From Pseudohalioglobus lutimaris (GTDB lineage: Bacteria; Pseudomonadota; Gammaproteobacteria; Pseudomonadales; Halieaceae), in the NCBI RefSeq assembly GCF_002866825.1, contig NZ_PKUS01000002.1:248001-312000 (forward strand): a stretch of 64,000 nt of DNA, given 5' to 3'. The first letter of the stretch is position 1, and each line of letters starts with the position of its first letter. Of the stretch, positions 43,647-51,537 are shown in pieces. Below the pieces are notes generated by a model. It had not been told where the DNA came from, searched no databases, and saw nothing but the letters and a program-made list of their open reading frames with translations. Both the position numbers and the translations under genes were made by a program.

Positions 43647-44882
43647 TCAGGTCAATAGTGCCCACTGCCACCAACCGGCACACAGGCCCAGTAATCCGCC
43701 TACCAGCACCAGCTTCCACTCATCTTCGGCTATCACCGGATGCAACAGCTCGAAGAACTCCTCGGGCGGCAGGCCGCCCACCCGTTCGGCTACCGTATCT
43801 TCAATATCGAAGGCCTCATCGAGATACTTGAATGAGCGTTTATCCGGCTGCTGGAATTCCTGCAGCGCCCGCGCACTGATGATCTTGCCGATCTTGGCAT
43901 ATTCGGCGCGCCCCAATGACAGTACGGTGAGCGGCTTGAACACACCCTGTGTATCCTCCAGGGCGCGATTGACCTCCCGCTGTATCACATCGTGAATGCG
44001 ATCCAGAGCCCGCTCTGTTTTCAGCATTTCGCCCATTACCACCTCTGCCGTGATCAGGTCCTGGGCAAAGACCTTGCCGAAGTATCTGGACACTTCCTTT
44101 TGCCGCTTGATAAACAGGCCCTGCACCGTGAACGGACCGACCTTCACCGGGTTTAACGGCTTCTGTATCAAGTAGATGGCCAGGGCGTTGGTGACATAAC
44201 CAACCAGAAGCCCGAACAGCGGCAGCAGCCACCAGACGGGAAAGAAATACCAGGCAAACATGACCGGAATACCCAGGGGGAAACCAAAATACAGACCACT
44301 ACGCTCTATGAACTTGAATTCCCTGGCCGCAGAGATCCGAAATATATCGATCAGCATGCGTTTGTTGTTGCCCAGTTTGTCGACAATCACCTCATTGAGG
44401 TCAATCATGTCATCGAGCTGGCCACGAAGATCTTCCACTGTCCGGTGCAGGACATCCGGCAAGCTCTTTTTAACCTCGCTATAGACCCGGGCCTTGAATG
44501 CACCGGGTGCAGCGCTCCACAAAAAGTCCGTTACCGGAATTCCATGATGCGAGGTCTCAGACATCACTTCATCGACGATATCCTCGACAAAAGGCTCGAC
44601 GCGGCTCTGCAGGGCGTCAATCAGTTTATCCGTCTCGATGCGGTTGATCAGTTCCTGCTGGGTCAACACCCGCTTGACGCTGTGTTCAACCACCAACCGC
44701 GCCATCTTCTGTGAGTTGGCCGGGATCACACCCTGCCAGCCCAACGGGCCCACACCAGTGAACTCCACCGGGTACATCATCATTTTGACGGCCAGCCAAT
44801 TGGTGCCAAACCCAACCACTCCACTGACCAGCGGAATAGTCAGGTAGGCCCAGTACTCGCCAACAAATGCGGCTATATCCAA
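43647..44882 (-). CDS. DUF445 family membrane protein
   Basis: This 411-residue protein begins with a membrane helix (YWAYLTIPLVSGVVGFGTNW) followed by LAVKMMMYPVEF, the signature start of DUF445 proteins. A helical soluble middle follows, then a second hydrophobic pair (GIPVMFAWYFFPVWWLLPLF GLLVGYVTNALAIYL, about residues 205-240) that repeats the TNALAI motif. A last membrane helix ends the protein. The function is unknown. The next gene downstream is the crotonase at 42840. Confidence 0.88.
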   Translation of the reverse strand: MDIAAFVGEYWAYLTIPLVSGVVGFGTNWLAVKMMMYPVEFTGVGPLGWQGVIPANSQKMARLVVEHSVKRVLTQQELINRIETDKLIDALQSRVEPFVEDIVDEVMSETSHHGIPVTDFLWSAAPGAFKARVYSEVKKSLPDVLHRTVEDLRGQLDDMIDLNEVIVDKLGNNKRMLIDIFRISAAREFKFIERSGLYFGFPLGIPVMFAWYFFPVWWLLPLFGLLVGYVTNALAIYLIQKPLNPVKVGPFTVQGLFIKRQKEVSRYFGKVFAQDLITAEVVMGEMLKTERALDRIHDVIQREVNRALEDTQGVFKPLTVLSLGRAEYAKIGKIISARALQEFQQPDKRSFKYLDEAFDIEDTVAERVGGLPPEEFFELLHPVIAEDEWKLVLVGGLLGLCAGWWQWALLT

Positions 44883-45036
44883 TATTCTGCTCCCGGCATC
44901 GGCACATTCTCCATGTTAGTACATCTGCACCCTCAAATGCGCGCTGGTTATTTCCTGTCCAGCATCAACTGGATAATGGCAGCGCATCAGGTATCATCGC
45001 CCGCCAGCACCACTTCTACCTGCCGGGGTCACCGAA

Positions 45037-45945
45037 ATGCCTGCTTTTGCCACACTCTCTATTGAGCCAGACCCCGATTGCCCCCGTGTCGCGCGCCTTC
45101 TGCTCAACCGCCCGGAACGGCTCAATGCGATAACGGATCAGACCCCGCGCGACATCCGTGCAGCTGTGGAGTGGGCAGAAGGGAACGATGACATTCACGT
45201 GATCGTTGTCGAAGGCGCCGGAAAGGGGTTTTGCGGAGGTTACGATCTTGCCGACAGCGCGGAGCAAATGCTTGATCATCCCTGTCAGCAGGAAAGCGAC
45301 CCCTGGGACCCCATGCTCGACTACGCCTTCATGAAGCGCAACACTGAAGACTTCATGAGCCTTTGGCGCTGCAGCAAGCCAACTATCGCCAAGGTGCACG
45401 GTTATGCCGCGGCGGGCGGCAGCGACATAGCACTCTGCTGCGATCTGCTGGTCATGGCGGAAGACGCTAAAATCGGCTACATGCCTACCCGGGTCTGGGG
45501 CTGCCCGACGACAGCAATGTGGACTTTCCGCATAGGCTTCGCCAGAGCCAAACAGCTTATGTTCACCGGTGACCCTATCGATGGCGTGACTGCTGCCGAG
45601 TGGGGGCTCGCCAATGAGGTTGTGCCCCGGGAAAAACTGGACGCCGCGACGATGAGGCTTGCCGATCGAATTGCGGGTGTGCCCAAGTCCCACCTCGCGA
45701 TGCATAAAATGGTGGTCAACCAGGTCATGCTGACACAGGGGTTGGAGCAAACCCAGATGATGGCGACCGTGTTCGATGGCATTACCCGCCACAACCCGGA
45801 GGGTGTCTGGTTCCGGCGCTACGCCCAGGCGGAAGGATTCAAAGCTGCGGTCAACTGGCGTGACAGTGGCCGCCCGATTCCGGAGGGTGACGAGGCCCGC
45901 GAGATGATCAAGGAGTTGGAAGCGCGCCTGAAAAAAAACGTGTGA
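45037..45945 (+). CDS. Enoyl-CoA hydratase/isomerase family protein
   Basis: This 302-residue crotonase-fold protein is longer than usual. It shows [20 protein letters not shown], the oxyanion-hole segments [11 protein letters not shown] and [20 protein letters not shown], and [20 protein letters not shown]. The first catalytic Glu position is Asp (GGSDIAL) and the second is not a Glu either, so the canonical hydratase pair is missing. It resembles the crotonase subgroup annotated EchA or racemase-like. It stands alone, divergent from DUF445. Confidence 0.87.
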   Translation: MPAFATLSIEPDPDCPRVARLLLNRPERLNAITDQTPRDIRAAVEWAEGNDDIHVIVVEGAGKGFCGGYDLADSAEQMLDHPCQQESDPWDPMLDYAFMKRNTEDFMSLWRCSKPTIAKVHGYAAAGGSDIALCCDLLVMAEDAKIGYMPTRVWGCPTTAMWTFRIGFARAKQLMFTGDPIDGVTAAEWGLANEVVPREKLDAATMRLADRIAGVPKSHLAMHKMVVNQVMLTQGLEQTQMMATVFDGITRHNPEGVWFRRYAQAEGFKAAVNWRDSGRPIPEGDEAREMIKELEARLKKNV

Positions 45946-46354
45946 AGAGACCTCTTCAGATATCATCGCCGCCACTGAGAACTATCCGCTGCATGTGACA
46001 GATCACGCTCCCCGTTTATCCGGTAGCGATCGACAGCTGATCAGCACAAGTGAGCATGGAATGACCAAACCAGACAGCAAACGTGTGGCTGTGTGGCTTG
46101 GGGTGGCCCAGGTTGTCAAGGCCAAACCATTGTCTCTCACCAAAACCCAGCACGAAAGAAATATAGGGTTGTTCACCCTACGGCCATTCGGCCTGGCATG
46201 AAGTAACACGATCATTCTGATTCGTAAGGTGTAAGGCGTACGATCTACCTTACATTTTCACGCCTGCTGCTCTCATAATTCATGATTAACCCTATACTCG
46301 TGAATTTCCCCAGCCAATTTTAGTCATGGGGTTTCGCTTGCCAGCTTTACACGC
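45946..46354. other. 409-bp spacer with one dyad element, no clear gene
   Basis: Between the crotonase gene and the 3' end of the Fic gene I see no recognisable protein. A 46-codon open frame (46060-46200) starting MTKPDSKRVAVWLGVAQVVK has a weak ribosome binding site and no family resemblance. The only structured feature is the dyad element at 46278-46308. Confidence 0.5.
46278..46308 (+). repeat. 31-bp dyad element flanking fic, left copy
   Basis: The element begins ATTCATGAT, contains ACCCTATA in the middle and ends TGAATTTC. It matches the right copy at 48121-48151 at 26 of 31 positions in the same orientation. Each copy is an imperfect palindrome (ATTCA... against ...TGAAT) around the central CCCTATA. 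The two copies bracket the Fic gene. Confidence 0.55.
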
Positions 46355-47872
46355 CTATCGTTCTACAAGTTGCGCAAGAAATCGGCTGAAGGGTTGGATG
46401 TCCTGATCGACACTGGCAGACTCCAGCGAGGCCATATACTCACTCCTCTTTTCAATGGGAATGATGGTCCAGGGATAACCGCCGGCCGCCATCATGGTAT
46501 TCATCAGGAATCTACCAATCCTGCCGTTGCCATCCATATAAGGGTGGATATACACGAAGATAAAGTGTCCGAGTACCACGCGCACAGCTGATTCAGTTTC
46601 CTCCTCAAGCAGATCAAAAAAGGCGGGCATAAGATCACGGACGGCTTCTCGGTTTGGCGGTGCGTGCATCGAACGCCTGATATAGACAGGACCATTTCTA
46701 TAGCCAGCGAGATCTGCGGGTTGAAGAATGCCAGCGGTTACACTCGGCGCCCACAGCTCTCGATACCAGATTGAATGATCCTGTCGTATAGTCGCGCCGG
46801 GATTTGCCCCTTCCAGAATCCTCTCAATACTCTGTTTTACAGCCTGAAAAGCCTGCCAGTAGCCTCTCGCGGCCATGGCATCGCGGTGTTCCTGGTCACC
46901 CTCATCGCTGTCCGGGTTCCAGGCTCCCGCTTTGACACGCTCGATGAGTTCTGTGTTTACACGATAGCCTTCAATAGATAGTGAGTGATAAGCATCCGAA
47001 GTATAGAGGTCATCAACTTGTTTGAGGTAAGCAGTTTTGTCTTCTGGCAGACCGGGTGAAGGAGGGAAGTCTTTGAGGACCTGCTCGCGCATTTCCGTCC
47101 AGAGAATTCGAAGGCGACTGACATAGGGGGAGCTTTCTCGCCCAGAGAATACTATTGGACTCGTGGCTTCGAATGGATCAGTTTCCCGGATGGTGTATCC
47201 AGCTGCTTCCATCGAGCCGCTAATATTATCTGCGATATCGTTCCGACCTATATTGCGAAAAGCACCCGCCAGTCGTCCGGCGATGGTGCTATGCCCTCCC
47301 TCCAGTAGACGAGTAAGGAGATCGGATGCATCGCTTACCAATGAGAGAGCCGTACGGATGTCAGTAGGGTGTTGTCTGTAAGTACTCGGAGTGCAGGCAA
47401 TCAATGCCGCTGGTAACGAGAACAGACGCATTCCCTCCCTGATCACCGTATCTTCTTCATCAGGCAATTCGGCCCGTATATCGAGAAGAGAAGTGTTATG
47501 CGGCAACCTGGTGACATTGTTCCGGGGCCTTTTGGCGCGGACCAGGAGCTGTCTGGGGACGGTCCAATTTCCAGCATGGAGCGCAACGGACTGCTCGGGA
47601 GATAAGCACCAGTCCTGACCAAACCGAATGCTAAGGTACGAGGCTGAGAATGCCCAGAAGGCAGCATACCAGGAGGTGCTCTCCCCGGCCTGCTCGTCCG
47701 GCCGGGACGAAATGTACCACCCCTTAATAACTTCCTGTAAAAAGCCATTCTTAAGGAGCCGTTCTCGGTGAGTGCGGGTCAAGTCTCTGGAGCGGATGGC
47801 AACAACCCCGCGGTCCTGGAGGTCTTTCAAGCTCTCCAGGGACTCTGCCAACTTTTCAGATGGGGTAGCCAT
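46355..47872 (-). CDS. Fic-domain AMP-transferase-type protein with AbiEi-like N-terminal domain
   Basis: This 505-residue protein has two parts. Residues 10-165 (LKDLQDRGVVAIRSRDLTRT, GFLQEVIKGWYISSRP, DWCLSPEQSVALHAGNWTVP) resemble the winged-helix/AbiEi-type antitoxin domain. Residues about 285-500 form a Fic domain: the inhibitory helix has S297-LSI-E301-G302, fitting (S/T)xxxE(G/N), and the active site is HPYMDGNGRIGR (His443), fitting HPFxxGNGRxxR. Fic enzymes transfer AMP or related groups to target proteins; the intact inhibitory motif predicts self-inhibition. ATG 47872 is preceded by AGAGG; a TTG 6 bp upstream is in frame. The gene lies in an AT-richer islet with a toxin-antitoxin pair. 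Confidence 0.88.
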   Translation of the reverse strand: MATPSEKLAESLESLKDLQDRGVVAIRSRDLTRTHRERLLKNGFLQEVIKGWYISSRPDEQAGESTSWYAAFWAFSASYLSIRFGQDWCLSPEQSVALHAGNWTVPRQLLVRAKRPRNNVTRLPHNTSLLDIRAELPDEEDTVIREGMRLFSLPAALIACTPSTYRQHPTDIRTALSLVSDASDLLTRLLEGGHSTIAGRLAGAFRNIGRNDIADNISGSMEAAGYTIRETDPFEATSPIVFSGRESSPYVSRLRILWTEMREQVLKDFPPSPGLPEDKTAYLKQVDDLYTSDAYHSLSIEGYRVNTELIERVKAGAWNPDSDEGDQEHRDAMAARGYWQAFQAVKQSIERILEGANPGATIRQDHSIWYRELWAPSVTAGILQPADLAGYRNGPVYIRRSMHAPPNREAVRDLMPAFFDLLEEETESAVRVVLGHFIFVYIHPYMDGNGRIGRFLMNTMMAAGGYPWTIIPIEKRSEYMASLESASVDQDIQPFSRFLAQLVER

Positions 47873-47897
47873 AGCCAAACCTCTCGTTTGTCTCTTA

Positions 47898-47964
47898 CCA
47901 TATTTCGCCTATTGCGTTGTACTATTATTCGCTTATTGCGTCAATCTATTATTCGCTTAATCTG
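47898..47964 (-). repeat. Three direct repeats with 24-bp period at the fic promoter
   Basis: Units centre on CGC at 47906, 47930 and 47954, exactly 24 bp apart. Units 2 and 3 share CTATTATTCGCTTA without a mismatch; units 1 and 2 share TATTGCGT after the CGC. The array starts 26 bp upstream of the fic ATG. On the minus strand a promoter TTGACG (47944-47939) - 17 bp - TACAAC (47921-47916) lies inside the array, so a protein bound to the repeats would block or modulate it. Confidence 0.6.
47916..47944 (-). promoter_or_regulatory. Predicted fic promoter inside the repeats
   Basis: TTGACG and TACAAC are separated by 17 bp on the minus strand, 44-72 bp upstream of the fic ATG. The site is overlapped by two of the three 24-bp repeats, the usual layout for autoregulated antitoxin-type genes. 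Confidence 0.4.
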
Positions 47965-48092
47965 CTGTTCCACTGTACGCATATCATGCTTTCAGGTCTT
48001 TTTTTTGAGCTGCTACATGGAGAAAATCAACGGAAATGCTCGCCAGGAAAAGCGGACTTTAAATTTTACATGAATTTGAATTATTTACTTTT

Positions 48093-48113
48093 AATTCAAT
48101 AGCTTATTGAATT
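48093..48113. repeat. Perfect inverted repeat AATTCAATA-GCT-TATTGAATT
   Basis: Nine-base arms flank a three-base centre. It lies in the AT-rich spacer between fic and the toxin-antitoxin pair, 8 bp before the right copy of the 31-bp dyad element. It is AT-rich and has no GC stem, so an operator is likelier than a terminator. Confidence 0.5.
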
Positions 48114-48120
48114 ATTCAAT

Positions 48121-48151
48121 ATTCAGGATATACCCTATAATCTTGAATTTC
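48121..48151 (+). repeat. 31-bp dyad element flanking fic, right copy, with TATAAT
   Basis: It starts ATTCAGGAT and ends ATCTTGAATTTC, arms that are complementary at 8 of 9 positions. The centre CCCTATAAT contains a consensus -10 (48136-48141) pointing toward the toxin-antitoxin genes. The left copy lies at 46278-46308, beyond the 3' end of fic. Confidence 0.55.
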
Positions 48152-48221
48152 TTAGACGCAGTATGGGCAAACATGCACTAAGTCAGCAATGTGTATCGAA
48201 ATCACTCACTACGCTTTCAAT

Positions 48222-48240
48222 GTACGGCAGATTGCCGTAC
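48222..48240 (+). promoter_or_regulatory. Palindromic operator of the toxin-antitoxin operon
   Basis: GTACGGCA-GAT-TGCCGTAC is a perfect 8-bp-arm palindrome 43 bp upstream of the antitoxin ATG. It would fit the spacer of a weak promoter (TTTCAA 48215-48220, TACGAT 48238-48243). Ribbon-helix-helix antitoxins of this class typically bind such palindromes to repress their own operon. Confidence 0.6.
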
Positions 48241-48282
48241 GATATCCCCGTCTGTATTGCAGATGATCATTAGGAGTAAGAC

Positions 48283-48564
48283 ATGGCTACAGCAGCACGC
48301 ACTGAGCGCCTCGATATGCGAGTGGATTCAGACACCAAGCAATTGGCTGAACGGGCATCCGCGGCGGCCGGCTATGCCTCTCTCACGGATTTCGTGACTC
48401 ACCTCATCCGCGAAAACGCACCTGAGATCCTCAAGCAGCAAACCACAATTGACCTAACCAACCAGCAGTTCGATAGCTTCATGGCCGCCTGCATGGATGA
48501 AACTTCTGAACCCAGCCCCCGTATTCTCGAAGCCGCCAAGAGGCTCGATGAAGAGGGCTTCTGA
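48283..48564 (+). CDS. DUF1778 ribbon-helix-helix antitoxin (TacA-like)
   Basis: This 93-residue protein begins TERLDMRVDSDTKQLAERAS, the DUF1778 ribbon-helix-helix DNA-binding region, then AAAGYASLTDFVTHLIRENA. The C-terminal 40 residues (IDLTNQQFDSFMAACMDETS and on) are the segment that wraps the toxin in this class. TTAGGAG lies 6 bp before the ATG. The stop TGA is followed without gap by the toxin start. Confidence 0.92.
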   Translation: MATAARTERLDMRVDSDTKQLAERASAAAGYASLTDFVTHLIRENAPEILKQQTTIDLTNQQFDSFMAACMDETSEPSPRILEAAKRLDEEGF

Positions 48565-49083
48565 TTGGCAATTCAGCAGGAGTTTGGTGCCCTCAATCCG
48601 TCCTACTTCAATGTAAAAGCCTTTGATTGCGGCAAGCCCGATATGAACACCTATCTGGCCCGCTTCGCCGCCAAGAATATGGGCTTAAAGCTCAGCATGA
48701 CCTGGGTGCTACCCGGTGAGGAACCGGTCGCGGGACAGAAAACGCCGGTCGCCGCTTACTACACCCTGGCTTCCTGCACTGTGACCAGGGATGAAATTCC
48801 CACAGATGACCGTTTGCCTGGTTACCCGGTTCCCGTGGTATTGCTGGCCAGGCTGGCGGTCGATCAGCGATTCCAAGGACAACGTCTTGGGGAGAAAACG
48901 CTGGTGTCCGCACTCCGCCGAAGTGTCACCCTGACAGAGCGTGGATTGCCGGCAATGGGATTAATCCTCGATGTGCTGGACGAAGACGCACTGGCATTCT
49001 ATCAGCGCTTCGACCTCTTCAAGCCCTTCACCGATGATCCGATGAGATTGTTCGTGCCTATGAAGGTGGTAGCGAAGATCTAG
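48565..49083 (+). CDS. GNAT-family toxin (TacT-like acetyltransferase)
   Basis: This 172-residue acetyltransferase has the acetyl-CoA loop LARLAVDQRFQGQRLGEKTL (R-x2-G-x-G/A type, here RFQGQRLG) and the catalytic Tyr region ALAFYQRFDLFKPF. Members of this class acetylate aminoacyl-tRNA and stop translation. Its start is directly after the antitoxin stop, and the codon there is TTG (48565), giving MAIQQEFGALNPSYFNVKAF; no nearby ATG fits. A weak start would keep toxin below antitoxin. The gene is intact by length. Confidence 0.92.
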   Translation: MAIQQEFGALNPSYFNVKAFDCGKPDMNTYLARFAAKNMGLKLSMTWVLPGEEPVAGQKTPVAAYYTLASCTVTRDEIPTDDRLPGYPVPVVLLARLAVDQRFQGQRLGEKTLVSALRRSVTLTERGLPAMGLILDVLDEDALAFYQRFDLFKPFTDDPMRLFVPMKVVAKI

Positions 49084-49096
49084 GGTACTTCACACA

Positions 49097-49153
49097 CTGT
49101 GCGGTAGTGTCCTGGTCCTCTACTTTTGAAACTCGTGCATATCCAATAATCAT
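49097..49153 (-). pseudogene. N-terminal stub of a serine recombinase/resolvase gene
   Basis: A very strong ribosome binding site (GGAGG, 5 bp before ATG 49153) precedes MIIGYARVSKVEDQDTTAQ, the unmistakable start of Tn3-type resolvases/invertases (I-G-Y-A-R-V-S with the catalytic Ser). Homology then stops, and the frame runs into the 3' end of the toxin gene and ends at 49058. About 160 residues of the normal protein are absent. It marks a past insertion or deletion at the toxin-antitoxin border. Only 19 codons support the call. Confidence 0.65.
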
Positions 49154-49493
49154 AGGTCCTCCGATTTGAGTAATGGAGTGCCAAATGATTTTAGATCGCA
49201 ACAGGATTTCTCTATCCGTAAGTCTAAGATTGTCCGTAGGCGCTAAACCGTTGCATAAGCGAGCATTATTGCAATAGTGCAGGGCCACATATCATGTTTC
49301 ATTGCGATGCAGAGCGAAATGAGGAATGGATCGATTTTCGCCACATAGGAGTATCACGCTGTAACTGTTTCGCGAATGCACAGCTCGTGGAAAATAAAGT
49401 CCCCCATCAGCCCAAATATGGCCTGAATTCGATGACGCCCTCGGTGGCCAATCACGGTACAATATTCTTTCTCACAAGCATAAAGCCCCGCAC
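49154..49493. other. 340-bp spacer upstream of rimO
   Basis: I recognise no gene here. It must contain the rimO promoter; a TACAAT at 49458-49463 could be its -10, without a good -35. The left part may be residual mobile-element sequence behind the resolvase stub. Confidence 0.4.
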
Positions 49494-50822
49494 ATGACTG
49501 ACTCCCCTGACAGGCAAAAAGTCGGATTTATTAGCCTCGGTTGCCCAAAAGCACTGGTGGACTCTGAGCGCATTCTCACCCAGCTGAAAATGGACGGGTA
49601 CGACATCGTTCCCAGCTATGAGGGCGCAGAGGTAGTAGTGGTCAACACCTGCGGCTTTATCGACAGCGCCAAACAGGAGTCCCTGGACGCCATCGGTGAA
49701 GCCATAAGCGAAAACGGCAAAGTGATCGTGACCGGCTGCATGGGTAAGGGCGATGACGCGCAAGCGATTCAACGATTACACCCCAAGGTGTTGAGTGTCA
49801 CCGGGCCCGCCGCTTACGAGGAAGTTGTCGGTGCCGTGCATGAGTTTGTGCCACCGACATTGATACACGACCCCTATACTGACCTGGTACCCCCCCAGGG
49901 CGTAAAACTGACACCTCGTCACTATGCCTACCTGAAAATTTCTGAAGGTTGTAACCATCGCTGCAGTTTCTGCATCATCCCCGATATGCGCGGCGACCTG
50001 GTCAGCCGGCCCATCGGCGATGTAATGGAAGAGGCCGAAAGACTGGTTCGCGCCGGCGTGCGCGAATTGCTGGTTATCTCGCAGGACACCAGCGCCTATG
50101 GTGTCGATACCAAATTTCGCACTGGCTTCTGGAATGGACGCCCCATGAAAACCCGCATGCAGGAACTCTGCGAGGCATTGGGGGAATTCGGCATCTGGGT
50201 GCGCCTGCACTACGTGTACCCCTACCCGCATGTGGACAAGGTCATCCCGCTAATGGCCGACGGCAAGATTCTTCCGTATCTGGATGTCCCCCTGCAACAC
50301 GGCAGCCCGGAGGTACTCAGGCGCATGAAAAGACCGGCGGCGGCTGAGAAATCCCTGGAACGCATTCACGCCTGGCGCCAGGGCTGTCCCGACATCACCC
50401 TGCGCAGCACCTTTATCGTCGGCTTTCCCGGCGAGACTGACGCAGACTTCGACACCCTGCTGGACTTCCTGGAACAGGCCCAGCTGGACCGTGTGGGCTG
50501 TTTCCAGTACTCGCCGGTGGCCGGGGCAAAAGCCAACGACCTCCCTGATCATGTACCGGATGACGTCAAGCAGGAGCGCTGGGAGCGTTTTATGGCGCTG
50601 CAGCAGGAAATCAGCGCGAGCAAGCTACAGGACAAGATCGGCTCGACCATTGAAATACTCATCGACGAAGTCGATGAGCAGGGTGCGGTGGGACGCTCCA
50701 GCGCAGATGCTCCAGAGATCGACGGCAAGGTTTACCTGGACGGCGCCAGCGGGCTTAACCCTGGCGACATGGTGGAAGCCGAGGTGACCGGCGCAGACGA
50801 ATACGACCTGTGGGCAGGCTGA
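49494..50822 (+). CDS. rimO: Ribosomal protein S12 methylthiotransferase
   Basis: This 442-residue radical-SAM enzyme methylthiolates Asp88 of ribosomal protein S12. The N-terminal UPF0004 domain holds three cluster cysteines: Cys17 ([12 protein letters not shown]), Cys53 (NTCGFID) and Cys82 (TGCMGKG). The radical-SAM motif is [18 protein letters not shown]. The C-terminal TRAM domain follows ([20 protein letters not shown]). S-L-G-C-P-K near the N-terminus separates RimO from MiaB. Full length. It is followed after 7 bp by rsmE. Confidence 0.97.
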   Translation: MTDSPDRQKVGFISLGCPKALVDSERILTQLKMDGYDIVPSYEGAEVVVVNTCGFIDSAKQESLDAIGEAISENGKVIVTGCMGKGDDAQAIQRLHPKVLSVTGPAAYEEVVGAVHEFVPPTLIHDPYTDLVPPQGVKLTPRHYAYLKISEGCNHRCSFCIIPDMRGDLVSRPIGDVMEEAERLVRAGVRELLVISQDTSAYGVDTKFRTGFWNGRPMKTRMQELCEALGEFGIWVRLHYVYPYPHVDKVIPLMADGKILPYLDVPLQHGSPEVLRRMKRPAAAEKSLERIHAWRQGCPDITLRSTFIVGFPGETDADFDTLLDFLEQAQLDRVGCFQYSPVAGAKANDLPDHVPDDVKQERWERFMALQQEISASKLQDKIGSTIEILIDEVDEQGAVGRSSADAPEIDGKVYLDGASGLNPGDMVEAEVTGADEYDLWAG

Positions 50823-50829
50823 GTAACCT

Positions 50830-51537
50830 GTGAACCTGCTGCTGTTTGCTGCTCATGAGCGTAATGCAGAGGGCCTGGTACGCATCGAAGATGGGCGCCT
50901 TGTTCACCTGCGCGAGATCATTGGCAAGGGCCAGGGCGACAGCCTCCGAGTAGGTGAGATCGGCGGTGACATGGGCGAAGCCGAAATCGTGAGCATGGAT
51001 GAGGGCCATGCGCTACTGCGCCCGCACTTACACACCCCTCCCCCGGTAAAGCTGCCGCTGACACTGGTGCTGGCGCTGCCCCGGCCGAAGATGCTCCGGC
51101 GTATACTGCGCACGGTGGCCGAACTGGGCGCAGCCGAACTACACCTGATAAACAGTTACCGGGTGGAAAAAAGCTACTGGCAATCGCCTGCGCTGCAGGA
51201 GGATGTCATTCGCGAGTATTTGCTGCAGGGACTGGCGCAGTCACGTGACACCCGCCTCCCCGCCGTCCGCTGCCAGCGGCGATTCAAGCCTTTCGTGGAA
51301 GACGATCTGCCGCTACTTGCAGAGGGAAAGCAGGCATTACTTGCTCACCCGGGACAATACCCTCCCTGCCCTCGCGGCGCGCAGGGTGCAACGCTACTAG
51401 TGATAGGTCCAGAGGGAGGCTTCATTCCCTACGAAGTGGAAAAGTTACAGACAGCGGGCTGCGAGGCGGTCAGCCTCGGCCCGCGCATACTGCGAGTGGA
51501 AAATGCGGTCAGCAGCCTGATCGGCCGCCTGTTCTAG
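50830..51537 (+). CDS. rsmE: 16S rRNA (uracil-1498-N3)-methyltransferase
   Basis: This 235-residue protein is of the RsmE family in the SPOUT class. The N-terminal PUA-like part reads NLLLFAAHERNAEGLVRIED. The trefoil-knot part has LALPRPKMLRRILRTVAELG, then VIGPEGGFIPYEVE and SLGPRILRVENAVSSLIGRL, corresponding to the family's IGPEGG and LG-x-RILR-x-ETA motifs. The start is GTG at 50830. It follows rimO closely and is convergent with, overlapping by 4 bp, the receptor gene. Confidence 0.93.
   Translation: MNLLLFAAHERNAEGLVRIEDGRLVHLREIIGKGQGDSLRVGEIGGDMGEAEIVSMDEGHALLRPHLHTPPPVKLPLTLVLALPRPKMLRRILRTVAELGAAELHLINSYRVEKSYWQSPALQEDVIREYLLQGLAQSRDTRLPAVRCQRRFKPFVEDDLPLLAEGKQALLAHPGQYPPCPRGAQGATLLVIGPEGGFIPYEVEKLQTAGCEAVSLGPRILRVENAVSSLIGRLF

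Noticed and set aside
44990-45975. Short direct repeat TATCATCGCC on both sides of the crotonase gene at 45037
   Set aside because: Ten bases with no other insertion signs are compatible with chance in a 64-kb high-GC window.
46060-46200. 46-codon frame starting MTKPDSKRVAVWLGVAQVVK
   Set aside because: The ribosome binding site is weak and I recognise no family or conservation signal, so I left it as spacer.
47898-47964. Three-unit repeat as a CRISPR array
   Set aside because: The 24-bp period leaves no spacers of CRISPR length, there are only three units, and no cas gene is present.
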